NCBI GenBank assembly: GCA_913057515.1
Contig: CAJXOJ010000007.1
Location: 25,307 to 89,306, forward strand
Source: an uncultured Cycloclasticus sp.
GTDB taxonomy: Bacteria; Pseudomonadota; Gammaproteobacteria; Methylococcales; Cycloclasticaceae
DNA length: 64,000 nucleotides
Direction: 5' to 3'
The notes under the pieces are model-generated. The model had not been told where the DNA came from. It saw only the letters and a program-made list of their open reading frames with translations, and did not search any database. This document shows, piece after piece, positions 55,430-64,000 of the stretch; the stretch's first letter is position 1; every line of letters starts with the position of its first letter. The position numbers and the translations under genes were made by a program.

Positions 55430-56521
55430 CTAAAGACCAATAAGTTGCTGAGCAACTAGCTCTACCTCTTCTTCTGTTACAAATGGATTCATAGGCAAGC
55501 TCATAACTTCTTGGGCTAACAATTCAGCAACAGGAAAATCTCCTTTTTCATACTCCAAATACTGAAAACACTCCTGCTGATGTAGTGGCATTGGGTAATG
55601 CACAGCAGTAGGAGCCCCTTGCTTTTTTAGTTTAGCTTGCACAACATCTCGGTTTTGAACCCGTATCGTATATTGCGCCCAAACACTGGTGCGGCCTGCT
55701 TTTACCTGAGGGGCAAGCACCGTGCTTTTTAAGGCACGCGCGTACTTCTCCGCTACTTCTTGCCGCCCTTGAATTTCTCTAGCATAATGTGGAAGCTTAG
55801 CCAACAAAACAGCTGCCTGAATGGTATCTAAACGTCCGCCCATACCGATATATTTATGATGGTAGCGTTTGTTTTGACCATGAACACGCATCATTTTAAT
55901 TTTTCCGGCATACTCATCATTATTGGTAAACACGGCGCCACCATCTCCATAACAACCTAATGGCTTTGCTGGAAAAAAGCTGGTTGTTGATATATCGCCT
56001 AAATAACTATCAGTTTTGCCTTTATACGTTGAGCCAAAGCTTTGAGCCCCATCAATAATAACCTTTAAATCATACTTTTTTGCAATGGCGGTAATTTCTT
56101 CTATGTCTGCTGGTTGTCCATACAAACTGACCGGCATTATCGCTTTTGTCTTTTCGGTAATAGCTACCTCTATTTTAGACGCGTCGATATTGAAACTACC
56201 TTCTTCAATATCCACAAAAACGGGCTTAGCTTGTAAAAAAGCTATCGTTTCTGCTGTCGCAATAAACGTAAAAGGCGTAGTAATCACCTCATCACCAGGC
56301 TGAATATCCATTGCCATCATGGCCAGCAATAGCGCATCTGTTCCATTCGAACACGTTATTGCATGTTTAGCTCCAGTGAAGTTTTGCAGCTCTTGCTCTA
56401 ACACCCTAACTTCATCACCCATAATGTAATTTGACTTGTTAAGAACGGCTTGAATATTTGCATCAATATCTTTTTTATATAGCTGATATTGGTGCTGTAA
56501 ATTTGCGAAATCTATTTTCAT
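55430..56521 (-). CDS. wbpE: UDP-3-keto-GlcNAcA aminotransferase, WbpE type
   Basis: 363 aa DegT-family aminotransferase. PLP lysine Lys186 in TSFFPAKPLGCYGDGGAVFT; GQPADIEEI and GMGGRLDTIQAAVLLAKL are shared with WbpE (P. aeruginosa, 359 aa). Gives UDP-GlcNAc(3NH2)A from the 3-keto product of WbpB. The presence of WbpA, B and D homologs in the same operon supports the assignment. Confidence 0.9.
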   Translation of the reverse strand: MKIDFANLQHQYQLYKKDIDANIQAVLNKSNYIMGDEVRVLEQELQNFTGAKHAITCSNGTDALLLAMMAMDIQPGDEVITTPFTFIATAETIAFLQAKPVFVDIEEGSFNIDASKIEVAITEKTKAIMPVSLYGQPADIEEITAIAKKYDLKVIIDGAQSFGSTYKGKTDSYLGDISTTSFFPAKPLGCYGDGGAVFTNNDEYAGKIKMMRVHGQNKRYHHKYIGMGGRLDTIQAAVLLAKLPHYAREIQGRQEVAEKYARALKSTVLAPQVKAGRTSVWAQYTIRVQNRDVVQAKLKKQGAPTAVHYPMPLHQQECFQYLEYEKGDFPVAELLAQEVMSLPMNPFVTEEEVELVAQQLIGL

Positions 56522-56528
56522 TAGTTGT

Positions 56529-57107
56529 CTACTCAGATACCGTTAGCTGGCTATCTTTAAGAATATATTTTTGCCCTGAATGAGGGCAGTTCATCTCAGC
56601 ATTGCCGGTAATAGGAAGCTCTAACTTCTCACCGTACTGACTCATCCATCCGATTTGCTTGGCAGGTACACCGACCATTAATGCATAAGGCTTTACATCT
56701 TTATTCACCACCGAACCAGCCCCCACAAAGGCATATTCTCCAATAGTTATGCCGCATACTATGGTGCAATTCGCGCCTAATGTTGCGCCTTTTTTTACTA
56801 GCGTGTCCCGGTACTCATCTTTACGTTCTATCAATGACCTTGGGTTGTAGACATTGGTAAACACCATGCTTGGCCCACAAAAAACGCCTTCTTCTAATGT
56901 CACATTGTCATAAATGGACACATTGTTTTGCACTTTACATTTATCACCAATAATCACCTTATTACCAACAAATACATTTTGCCCAAGCGACACCCCTTTA
57001 CCTATTTGAGCACCACCACAAACATGCGCCCAGTGCCATACACGTGACCCTTCACCTATTTGCGCACCCTCATCAACTATCGCTGTTTCATGTTTTTGAT
57101 AATTCAC
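56529..57107 (-). CDS. wbpD: UDP-2-acetamido-3-amino-uronate N-acetyltransferase, WbpD type
   Basis: 192 aa left-handed beta-helix acetyltransferase. Begins [20 protein letters not shown] and has [40 protein letters not shown] and [20 protein letters not shown]. Acetylates the 3-amino group to give UDP-GlcNAc3NAcA. Seven bases upstream of wbpE, as expected for a D-E pair. Confidence 0.92.
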   Translation of the reverse strand: MNYQKHETAIVDEGAQIGEGSRVWHWAHVCGGAQIGKGVSLGQNVFVGNKVIIGDKCKVQNNVSIYDNVTLEEGVFCGPSMVFTNVYNPRSLIERKDEYRDTLVKKGATLGANCTIVCGITIGEYAFVGAGSVVNKDVKPYALMVGVPAKQIGWMSQYGEKLELPITGNAEMNCPHSGQKYILKDSQLTVSE

Positions 57108-57108
57108 C

Positions 57109-59067
57109 TTACTTTCTCTCCCAAATAGTATTTTTAAAATAGTTAGCTATGTACTCTGCACCAAAAACTGAGAAGTGATCATCATCGGCATATAAGAAAT
57201 CACCATCGAGAACAGAATAGCATTGTTCTTTTTCACACATTGCATGCAGTGGGTCCAATATTTGTAACTTCTTACTTGTAACCGCCTCAACTCCTTTTCT
57301 ATACACGGACATTCTTTTTAAATATAAATCTTTTTCCATTGTATTTCGGTTAACGGAAACATTAAAAAAATCAAAAGGCCGGTGAATGACTTCCTTTGGT
57401 AAGAAATCCAATTCTGGGTTTTCAAGTAGGTAATAAACCGCTTTCAAATGCGTTACTTTATCTAGCTCTACCAATGTTTTGCTAAAACCATCGAAGTACA
57501 TATCGTACGTTAACTCAATAAAGTCCCTAGCATTCAAAGCATTCAAACTATCCGAAACAGTCTCATTAGTAAAAACCCCATCTACCTCACCATTAATATA
57601 AACAGGCCCCCTAGTAGAAATTAGAACCTTACTGACACGGACGTCTTTCTTTAAATACTGTATGACTTGGTTTATTTTACTTTGGCAAGAATCAATATCA
57701 TTTTGATTGCTACCTCTCATAAACCCCTTCAATAAAGGGCAACTAGAGTTAGCGAGCATAATTACGCCATACCCTTGCGACTCAGCAATTTTCTGGACCC
57801 CTGGGTAAAGAACATGTGCATGAGAGTCCCCAACCACCGCTATTAATTTTTCCTTTTCTAGCCCGCCGGAACGACAGTAATCAAATTTTGATTGCTCATT
57901 TAGAATACGTGCTGTGTATTCAATGCATCCATCGTCTTTTGCAGGTGTCCTTGTAAACTGTACACTAGAATTTGCGTAGTATTCGATATGACTTCTTTCG
58001 GGCAAGCCATCGTATTTGTTTACGTAGGCGCCAGCCACTCCAATAAGCACCATACTAACGACCAGAGCTGTTGCTACTTGCTTGTATCTTAGCTTCTCAA
58101 TATATCGATAAGTAAGATAAGCTAAAACAAATGAAACAAGCGTTACCACCAAAATCATTAGCATTGTTGGCTCTCTGCCTATATAGATGCATAAAAAAGA
58201 GATGAGAACCCAATGCCACAGGTACAAAGGATAGCTTATTAGTCCAACTTTCGATAATCCTAAATATGTTTTGAATGTAACATTTGAGCAAATCACAAGC
58301 AATGCACCGCTCACAGGCAGCAACGCCCAATAACCGGGGTATACCGCTTCTTTGTTAATAGCAATTGCACCAATGAGGATTAGCAAACTACCCACGAAAA
58401 ACAACCACCCATTACTTTTTACCTTCTGCTTAAGCATAAAAAAAGCTAATAGTGAACCACTGGCCAATTGCCAGAACCGCGTCACGGTATGAAAATAACT
58501 TTCCACATCATAATCATTAACAAAATAAAGATTCGCCGCCATTGACACAGCTATAACTCCACCAAATAAATACGCGGGTGATTTATTTAATTTAATAAAA
58601 ACCAATAAAACAATCGGCCAAACTAAATAATATTGCTCTTCTACACTAAGCGTCCACAAATGAAGAAGCGGCTTATAATGGCTTTCGACATCAAAATAAC
58701 CTGCTTCGTTTATTAGTTTGAAATTCAACCAAAAAACACTACTTTTACTGACGTGCTTACCTAGTTGTTTATACTCATCGGGGAAAAGAACCAACCAACC
58801 GACAAGCAATGCAAAAAGCAACACGGTTAGCAACGCTGGAAATAAACGTTTGATTCTTTTTGTGTAAAATTCTTTTAATGAAAACTCGTCTTTTTCAATA
58901 GAGCTTAAGATAATTAATGTAATTAAGTACCCTGAAATAACAAAAAACACATCAACACCAATGAAACCACCAGGTACGATATTAGGGAAGGCATGAAAAA
59001 TAACCACCAATAAAACAGCTACTCCTCTTAGGGCATCTATGTGCTCCCTGTATTCCAAATGCTTCAA
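57109..59067 (-). CDS. OafA-type acyltransferase with C-terminal SGNH domain
   Basis: 652 aa. Residues 1 to about 355 are the acyltransferase-3 membrane domain (ten or so helices) starting [20 protein letters not shown] with the catalytic His and [15 protein letters not shown]. After a linker the C-terminal SGNH-like domain (about 400-650) has [13 protein letters not shown] and the Asp-His pair in [12 protein letters not shown]. Such two-domain proteins O-acetylate extracytoplasmic sugars. Start is 7 bases after wbpB. Confidence 0.92.
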   Translation of the reverse strand: MKHLEYREHIDALRGVAVLLVVIFHAFPNIVPGGFIGVDVFFVISGYLITLIILSSIEKDEFSLKEFYTKRIKRLFPALLTVLLFALLVGWLVLFPDEYKQLGKHVSKSSVFWLNFKLINEAGYFDVESHYKPLLHLWTLSVEEQYYLVWPIVLLVFIKLNKSPAYLFGGVIAVSMAANLYFVNDYDVESYFHTVTRFWQLASGSLLAFFMLKQKVKSNGWLFFVGSLLILIGAIAINKEAVYPGYWALLPVSGALLVICSNVTFKTYLGLSKVGLISYPLYLWHWVLISFLCIYIGREPTMLMILVVTLVSFVLAYLTYRYIEKLRYKQVATALVVSMVLIGVAGAYVNKYDGLPERSHIEYYANSSVQFTRTPAKDDGCIEYTARILNEQSKFDYCRSGGLEKEKLIAVVGDSHAHVLYPGVQKIAESQGYGVIMLANSSCPLLKGFMRGSNQNDIDSCQSKINQVIQYLKKDVRVSKVLISTRGPVYINGEVDGVFTNETVSDSLNALNARDFIELTYDMYFDGFSKTLVELDKVTHLKAVYYLLENPELDFLPKEVIHRPFDFFNVSVNRNTMEKDLYLKRMSVYRKGVEAVTSKKLQILDPLHAMCEKEQCYSVLDGDFLYADDDHFSVFGAEYIANYFKNTIWERK

Positions 59068-59074
59068 TTTGTAA

Positions 59075-60127
59075 CTAGTATTCTAGCGGCAACGACACCG
59101 TTTTCCCGTCTCGTGCTGACAAATAGGCGGCTATCAATACCTCTAATGATTTTAACCCTTCTCTACCATCTGTTTCTGGCTCTGCCGTGCCACGAAATAC
59201 GTCGATGACATTTTTGAAATAAAGTGGGTGGCCGAATCCATAGACCGAGGTTGTTGCATAATTCGCATCTCTGATCGTTTTGTCGTAGTCACGCTCGTCG
59301 GCAAAGTCCCAGTGTTGAATTTCATTCACTGCCAAACCGCCCACGCGTACCGTGCCCTTTTCGCCCAAAATGGTAATTGACCCTTCAAAATTCTTGGGGT
59401 ACGTCAACATGGTGATGTTCATTGAACCCATTGCACCATTGCGCCATTTAATGTTCAACACACCGGTATCTTCTACTTCGATATCACGCTCTAAGGTTCC
59501 CATCATAGCTTGTATTTTATCAACTGGGCCTATCAGCCAATCTACCAAATCCACATAGTGACTGGCTTGGTTCATAAAGGCGCCACCGTCTAGCTCCCAT
59601 GTTCCACGCCATTTTGCTTGGTCGTAGTATTCTTGCGGCCTCGTCCAAAATACATTCAAATTAACCATATAAATTTTACCAAAGCGCTTTTCTTCTACCG
59701 CTCTTTTTAGCAACTGTAACGTTGTATTACGTCTGTTCTGCTTCACAATAAAGAGCTGAACACCCGCTTTGTCACACGCCTTAACCATCTTTACGCCGTC
59801 ATTCCAGCGAGTAGCCATTGGCTTCTCGCTGATGACGTGTACACCAGCACGTGCAATTTCTACTGTCTGATCAGGGTGAACGCCCGACGGGGTGCAGATA
59901 GACACTACATCCAGCTTTTCACCTTCCAGCATGTCTGTTAGCGTCGCATAACCGGGCACCTTATACTCATCCATTGCTTGCCGTAGCGCGTCAGCATCAG
60001 TGTCGCAAACCGCCGTTAGATTAAAATCATCAGGGTATTTCTCAATTGAGCCAAAATGGTTTTTTGCGATGCGCCCACAACCCACTACGGCTATATTAAT
60101 TTTACCTTCTTTTTTAAGTGCCTTCAT
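59075..60127 (-). CDS. wbpB: UDP-GlcNAcA 3-dehydrogenase, Gfo/Idh/MocA family, WbpB type
   Basis: 350 aa. NAD-binding NIAVVGCGRIAKNHFGSI, the EKP motif in HVISEKPMATRWND, and GGAFMNQASHYVDLVDWLIG with the catalytic His region. Oxidises C3 of UDP-GlcNAcA to the 3-keto sugar, coupled in WbpB/WbpE systems to 2-oxoglutarate recycling. Four bases after wbpA. Confidence 0.92.
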   Translation of the reverse strand: MKALKKEGKINIAVVGCGRIAKNHFGSIEKYPDDFNLTAVCDTDADALRQAMDEYKVPGYATLTDMLEGEKLDVVSICTPSGVHPDQTVEIARAGVHVISEKPMATRWNDGVKMVKACDKAGVQLFIVKQNRRNTTLQLLKRAVEEKRFGKIYMVNLNVFWTRPQEYYDQAKWRGTWELDGGAFMNQASHYVDLVDWLIGPVDKIQAMMGTLERDIEVEDTGVLNIKWRNGAMGSMNITMLTYPKNFEGSITILGEKGTVRVGGLAVNEIQHWDFADERDYDKTIRDANYATTSVYGFGHPLYFKNVIDVFRGTAEPETDGREGLKSLEVLIAAYLSARDGKTVSLPLEY

Positions 60128-60131
60128 TTAG

Positions 60132-61499
60132 TTACGCCTTAATTACATTATTGTATTTTTGCTGATACACGCCGCGTGTATCTACGATTAACTGAGCTTT
60201 GTCTTGTAGCATTCTGTAGTCAAACGCCTTATGATTGGTTGCTATCAATATGCAGTCAACCGATGACACATTGATCTCATTCAACTCTACGCTTTGCAAA
60301 TCAAACTGGTGCTCACGCATTGTTGGAAACACCGGCACATGCGGGTCTGAATAACTGACACAAGCACCTTTAGCCTCAAGCAGTTCCATAAGCTCTACCG
60401 AAGGTGACTCCCGCATATCATCCACATTAGGCTTGTAAGCTATTCCCAAAACCAAAACCTTACTGCCTTTGATCGCCTTACCCACCTCATTCAACCCATC
60501 AGCTATTTTACCAACCACCCAAAGCGGCATATTCGTATTCACTTCACCTGCCAACTCAATAAAACGCGTGCTAAGTCCATACTCACGCGCCTTCCATGTT
60601 AAGTAAAAGGGATCTATCGGAATACAGTGACCGCCAAGCCCCGGCCCCGGGTAAAATGGTGTAAACCCAAACGGCTTAGTTGCCGCAGCTTTTATTACCT
60701 CGTGAATATCTACGCCCATTTTATCAGCAACTATTTTCATTTCGTTAACTAAGCCAATGTTCACCGCTCTGTGAATATTTTCAAGTAGCTTAGTCATTTC
60801 AGCCACTTTAGTTGAACTGACAGGCACCACCTGATCAACAGCCGCTTCATACAAAACCACACCCACTTCTAGACACGCAGGTGTATAGCCGCCACAAACT
60901 TTAGGAATTGTACTGGTTGTAAAATTTTTATTCCCTGGGTCTTCACGTTCAGGCGAATACACGAGAAAAAAGTCTTTGCCAATCTTAAGCCCTGTTGACT
61001 GAACTCGCGGAAGTAACTCTTCATCCGTTGTACCAGGATAAGTCGTGCTTTCAAGTGACAAAATCTGGCCTTTACGCAAATACGGTACCAGCGCTTCAGT
61101 TGTATTGATAACAAAACTTAAATCTGGTTCTCTATATTTATTAAGCGGTGTCGGCACACAAAGAATCAAAACATCAACCTGTTGCGCTCGCGAAAAGTCC
61201 GTTGTGGCCTCAAAGCCATTAAGTACAGCTTGCTTGATTTTATCACCGGCAATGTGCTCAATATAACTTTCACCAGCGTTTAATTTATCAACTTTACTTG
61301 CGTCTATATCAACACCCAACACTTTACAGCCAATTTCTGAGTAACGAAGAATGAGCGGCAAACCCACATAACCTAAACCCACCACGCCAATAACAGCTTG
61401 TTTATTTTTTAGTTTCTCAATTAGTTGCTCTTTCATTAATGTATCCATAACTTTTCTAACACCACCCTTCTCAGGATACTCAGCATCGTAATACGACAC
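60132..61499 (-). CDS. wbpA: UDP-N-acetylglucosamine 6-dehydrogenase, WbpA type
   Basis: Up to 455 aa. Rossmann [20 protein letters not shown], and the catalytic Cys in [16 protein letters not shown]; makes UDP-GlcNAcA, first step of the diacetamido-uronate route. The GTG at 61499 adds about 21 residues ([15 protein letters not shown] region) not present in WbpA relatives, whose sequence starts near the MKEQLIEKL at 61436; ATG 61451 or 61436 may be the real start. The extra residues resemble the end of a Wzz protein, see the entry upstream. Confidence 0.93.
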   Translation of the reverse strand: MSYYDAEYPEKGGVRKVMDTLMKEQLIEKLKNKQAVIGVVGLGYVGLPLILRYSEIGCKVLGVDIDASKVDKLNAGESYIEHIAGDKIKQAVLNGFEATTDFSRAQQVDVLILCVPTPLNKYREPDLSFVINTTEALVPYLRKGQILSLESTTYPGTTDEELLPRVQSTGLKIGKDFFLVYSPEREDPGNKNFTTSTIPKVCGGYTPACLEVGVVLYEAAVDQVVPVSSTKVAEMTKLLENIHRAVNIGLVNEMKIVADKMGVDIHEVIKAAATKPFGFTPFYPGPGLGGHCIPIDPFYLTWKAREYGLSTRFIELAGEVNTNMPLWVVGKIADGLNEVGKAIKGSKVLVLGIAYKPNVDDMRESPSVELMELLEAKGACVSYSDPHVPVFPTMREHQFDLQSVELNEINVSSVDCILIATNHKAFDYRMLQDKAQLIVDTRGVYQQKYNNVIKA

Positions 61500-61505
61500 C
61501 CATCT

Positions 61506-62045
61506 TTAAACCTTAACTGCTTCCCTACGCTTCATCGCACCGGCAATTAGCGCCTCATCAAGCCCCATCAACGCTACCCCAATAACTCGTGATGGCAACT
61601 CCTCTCCTTTTTTAGGTTGCTTTGGGCTAACGATATTGACCTTGACGTCCTCTCTCAACTCGGACTTTAAATAGTTACGGTTATCATCAGTTACTTTTAA
61701 ATCATAAATCTGTTCAAGCCAGCCACCTTGCTCCACAAAACGATTAAGGTGGATAGGCGATACTAATGTATGGTAATAACGCTGAAACAATTTTTCTGCA
61801 TCTTGCTCTGCGTACCCGTTATTAGCAACCCTCATCACAGCCGATAGCTCAGGTAATGTTACTTGTGTACTCACCTCATATTGCTTGGGCATAGAAAGCG
61901 CGATAATTATTGATAGCGCAACCCACAAAACGGTGACACTTACCCACCAGCGCCATTGCTGCCCCAATGATGCAAATAACTCAAATAAACCTATTTCGTC
62001 ATCTGCAGTGTGATGCCCAGCCATTTCTATATTTTTATTTTCCAA
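61506..62045 (-). CDS. Wzz-type chain length determinant, C-terminally short
   Basis: 179 aa. N-terminal cytoplasmic segment EIGLFELFASLGQQWRWW, one membrane helix (about 35-52) and the start of the periplasmic Wzz domain (PKQYEVSTQVTLPE), with LMGLDEALIAGAM as in family members. Typical Wzz proteins run to 320 or more residues and end with a second membrane helix; here the chain ends in KRREAVKV without one. First gene of the polysaccharide operon, so truncation rather than a different fold is my reading. It may be non-functional or a minimal form. Confidence 0.75.
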   Translation of the reverse strand: MENKNIEMAGHHTADDEIGLFELFASLGQQWRWWVSVTVLWVALSIIIALSMPKQYEVSTQVTLPELSAVMRVANNGYAEQDAEKLFQRYYHTLVSPIHLNRFVEQGGWLEQIYDLKVTDDNRNYLKSELREDVKVNIVSPKQPKKGEELPSRVIGVALMGLDEALIAGAMKRREAVKV

Positions 62046-62156
62046 AACACTCTCTCTATTTTTAGTTTTTTCTTTCTGAGTTATTTTTAATCATACTGTC
62101 ACTAAAACCTGTAAATTCTAACTGACTATGGCCGCTGCTTCCATTGATTCAAACAC

Positions 62157-62465
62157 TTACACCACCAAGCTTTCCACTGCCTGGTTGTTTTTTATATGCT
62201 GCTCAAAAACCTCATCAATATCTTCTTTAGTTTTATATTGATACCAAGCTTCTTCAGGGTAAATAACCAATACAGGGCCTTGCCCACAGCGGTCTAAACA
62301 TCCGGCATTATTGATTCTAATGCCGCCCGGCCCTGCTAGCCCTGATTCTTTTACTTTCTTTTTTAGATAATCACGCATTTCTTGTGCATTATGATCTTGG
62401 CAAGACGCACGGCCATCGCTGCGCTGGTTGGTACAAAAAAAGACATGATGTTTGTAATAAGGCAT
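62157..62465 (-). CDS. thioredoxin-like 2Fe-2S ferredoxin
   Basis: 102 aa. Four cysteines in the thioredoxin-like ferredoxin pattern: C11 and C22 in FFCTNQRSDGRASC, C56 and C60 in NAGCLDRCGQGPVLVIYPE. PGGIRINNAGC is typical of the stand-alone version found in proteobacteria. It carries electrons; the partner is unknown. Stands alone between the polysaccharide operon and a toxin-antitoxin pair. Confidence 0.9.
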   Translation of the reverse strand: MPYYKHHVFFCTNQRSDGRASCQDHNAQEMRDYLKKKVKESGLAGPGGIRINNAGCLDRCGQGPVLVIYPEEAWYQYKTKEDIDEVFEQHIKNNQAVESLVV

Positions 62466-62550
62466 AAAATATTACTCGTCGTTAAATCTTGATACAATAA
62501 AAAAAGTTTATGTTACGTATTAACAGTAAGTTTTATAACAAACTTATCGT

Positions 62551-63018
62551 TTAAACCCGCCCCTCTAAATCGGCCATGATGGCCAGCATGGTTTCCCTAA
62601 GAAATGCCACACTTTCGTGCGCCTTCTGTAAGGCTGCCGATAAAATGAGAGGGTCTTCTATATATTCATGCACCATTTGATTGCGCAGTTCTCTTGCTAT
62701 CATCCATTGCTCTACCGAGGGCAATACGCCTAGTTTTTCTGCTAGGTTTAAATTATCAATATATGCTTTTGGCTTTTCACCTAAGGCGCTCACCCAAAGG
62801 GGAATTAATTTCTCCCCCAATGTGTCTTGATAGCGACAAAAACGACTCGTAAATGCTTCAACTTTTTCGGCTAACACTTCATCGCTATCAAGCAACACGG
62901 CCTTTTCTACCGTAAACAAATCTGGAAAAACCTGTGCATTTGAGTACTCTAAGTGTTTGAGCTCTTTTTGTGCAACATTAATGGTGAAGCTTAGACGCAA
63001 CTTGTTGGTTTCATTCAT
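62551..63018 (-). CDS. HEPN-domain toxin, HepT-like
   Basis: 155 aa, helical. Carries the Rx4HxY motif at Arg112-His117-Tyr119 (ELRNQMVHEY), the RNase active site of HepT toxins; the Tyr is the site AMPylated by the MNT antitoxin in the Shewanella HepT/MntA system. Its start overlaps the MNT gene stop by 4 bases. At 155 residues it is longer than the usual 130-140, with an extra N-terminal helix. Confidence 0.85.
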   Translation of the reverse strand: MNETNKLRLSFTINVAQKELKHLEYSNAQVFPDLFTVEKAVLLDSDEVLAEKVEAFTSRFCRYQDTLGEKLIPLWVSALGEKPKAYIDNLNLAEKLGVLPSVEQWMIARELRNQMVHEYIEDPLILSAALQKAHESVAFLRETMLAIMADLEGRV

Positions 63019-63314
63019 TTAAGGACCACACCTGTCTCTTTTGCTATTTTATGGATGGCTAGTTCCCGCAAATTAGGCGCCATTAATAGCACATCAACCT
63101 TTTGCTCTAATGCAATATATAACCGCGCAGCGACCTTGGTAATAATATCAATAGGGTTTTTTACTGTATTCTTCATTTCGATAAGCAAGTCAATATCCCC
63201 CCCTTTTAGCGTATCGTCCACTCGAGAACCAAACAAAATTATTTGAAACGTATCAGGCACGGCTTGATATATTTCTTTAATAATTAACTCGCTTTGTTTT
63301 TTTGTCAGTCTCAT
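63015..63314 (-). CDS. MNT-domain nucleotidyltransferase antitoxin
   Basis: 99 aa minimal nucleotidyltransferase. Active-site Gly29-Ser30 and the Asp pair Asp40, Asp42 in LFGSRVDDTLKGGDIDLLIE (GSx9DxD). Upstream partner of the HEPN gene, forming a type VII toxin-antitoxin cassette in which the MNT enzyme neutralises the RNase by nucleotide transfer. Confidence 0.87.
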   Translation of the reverse strand: MRLTKKQSELIIKEIYQAVPDTFQIILFGSRVDDTLKGGDIDLLIEMKNTVKNPIDIITKVAARLYIALEQKVDVLLMAPNLRELAIHKIAKETGVVLK

Positions 63315-63437
63315 TATTAGGCGTCTGTCACAATAGAGTTTATGAACTATAATTCGGCTACTTATCTTTGTCTACGCCCTGCTTACAGTCCATAGCGTAC
63401 CCGAGGAAGCACTAAAACTATAACGCTAATTCCATTA

Positions 63438-64000
63438 TCACGTTGCTACAACAAAAAATGGATTCAGTAAATTCTGCTTATTGTACTCCAACTGACTCGA
63501 TACTACCCCAGCCTCATAGCGACGCATATTCATACCAGATTCCAATACAACTGCGTGCGCCGCGGCGGTGTCCCATTCCATGGTCGGCGCTATTCTTGGG
63601 TAAATATCTGCCTCACCCTCGGCGATTAAACAGATTTTTAAGGAACTCCCTATCGAGACCAGTTCTTTTGCTTTATCCGTTTTAATGGCATCTATAAATT
63701 GCTGGGTTTCATCCGACATATGCGAACGGCTGGCTACTATTTTATAATTCTCACGTTGCTCGGCTTGCTTTAAGGGTAAACGTTGCCCGTCTTTAAAAGC
63801 CCCTTCGCCTTGCTTAGCCCAATACATTTGGCCCAACGCGGGTGCATACACCACACCTAAAACAGGCACACCCTGACTGATTAAGGCAATATTAACGGTG
63901 AATTCACCATTTTTTTTGATAAATTCTTTAGTGCCATCTACAGGGTCAACCATCCAGAAGTAGTCCCAATCCTTTCTATCCTGATAAGGAATATTTTTGC
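63438..64000 (-). CDS. cysQ: 3'(2'),5'-bisphosphate nucleotidase CysQ (5' end outside window)
   Basis: C-terminal part of an inositol-monophosphatase-fold phosphatase; the frame remains open to the window edge (reads DRKDWDYFW before the first Met). Metal-binding WMVDPVDGTKEFIKKNGEFT and the later PTMEWDTAAAHAVV are CysQ motifs. It removes the 3'-phosphate of PAP left after PAPS-dependent sulfotransfer, which fits the sulfotransferase in the polysaccharide locus. Ends NPFFVVAT. Confidence 0.93.
   Translation of the reverse strand, partial: KNIPYQDRKDWDYFWMVDPVDGTKEFIKKNGEFTVNIALISQGVPVLGVVYAPALGQMYWAKQGEGAFKDGQRLPLKQAEQRENYKIVASRSHMSDETQQFIDAIKTDKAKELVSIGSSLKICLIAEGEADIYPRIAPTMEWDTAAAHAVVLESGMNMRRYEAGVVSSQLEYNKQNLLNPFFVVAT

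Noticed and set aside
62046..62156. JUMPstart/ops element before the polysaccharide operon
   Set aside because: I looked for GGCGGTAG-type sequence on the minus strand and found none.

Overview
The window looks like part of a chromosome from a marine, aerobic gammaproteobacterium that degrades hydrocarbons. The gene block ygfB-pepP-ubiH-ubiI next to gcvT, and zapA-6S RNA-ygfA-rpiA, is the classic gammaproteobacterial arrangement. The monooxygenase cluster and overall gene style suggest a Cycloclasticus-like organism (Piscirickettsiaceae), but this is inference without any search. There is no phage, insertion sequence, CRISPR array, tRNA or rRNA that I can support.

Layout. 1-7302 (+): 3' part of argS, a SPOR-domain protein, a membrane-anchored EEP-fold phosphodiesterase, rlmKL, a TAXI solute-binding protein, then a decayed second copy of the EEP gene. 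7350-13840 (+): small housekeeping or unknown genes (ABM monooxygenase, two-helix K+ channel, CvfB-like S1 protein, DUF3622, FetB-like permease, arfB, PhnA-like protein, a truncated-hemoglobin gene broken by an early TAA, YdcH family, SDR). 14002-18370 (-): an oxidative catabolic cluster with a class A flavin hydroxylase, an LLM two-component flavin monooxygenase and an AlkB/XylM-type membrane diiron hydroxylase, divergent from a small phasin-like gene. 19851-25940 (-): glycine cleavage operon gcvT-gcvH-gcvPA-tpx-gcvPB-pfkB behind a tandem glycine riboswitch with its own terminator. 26085-33021: ubiquinone hydroxylases, pepP, ygfB, then divergently TIGR02449, zapA, 6S RNA, ygfA, rpiA. 33434-37650: SulP transporter, diguanylate cyclase, rpsI/rplM.

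37790-62045 (-) is a large surface-polysaccharide locus. In transcription order: a short Wzz-like protein; wbpA, wbpB, an OafA-type acyltransferase, wbpD, wbpE; Wzx; a sulfotransferase; a polysaccharide deacetylase; Wzy; GT4; a fused glutaminase/sugar amidotransferase; GT4; a PglC-like phosphoglycosyltransferase; PglD- and PglE-like enzymes; after a gap galU, pgi, a UDP-glucose-dehydrogenase-like protein that lacks its catalytic residues, and a WbpM/PglF-like 4,6-dehydratase. Read together they predict a repeat unit started on a bacillosamine-type sugar by PglC, containing a diacetamido-uronic acid (WbpA/B/D/E) that is converted to an amide or amidine by the fused amidotransferase, and possibly O-acylated and sulfated.

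62157-64000 (-): a thioredoxin-like 2Fe-2S ferredoxin, a HEPN/MNT toxin-antitoxin pair and the 3' part of cysQ.

The best candidates for something not well described are the glutaminase-amidotransferase fusion, the dehydrogenase-like pseudoenzyme, the 9-bp repeat inside Wzy, and the peroxidase embedded in the glycine cleavage operon.
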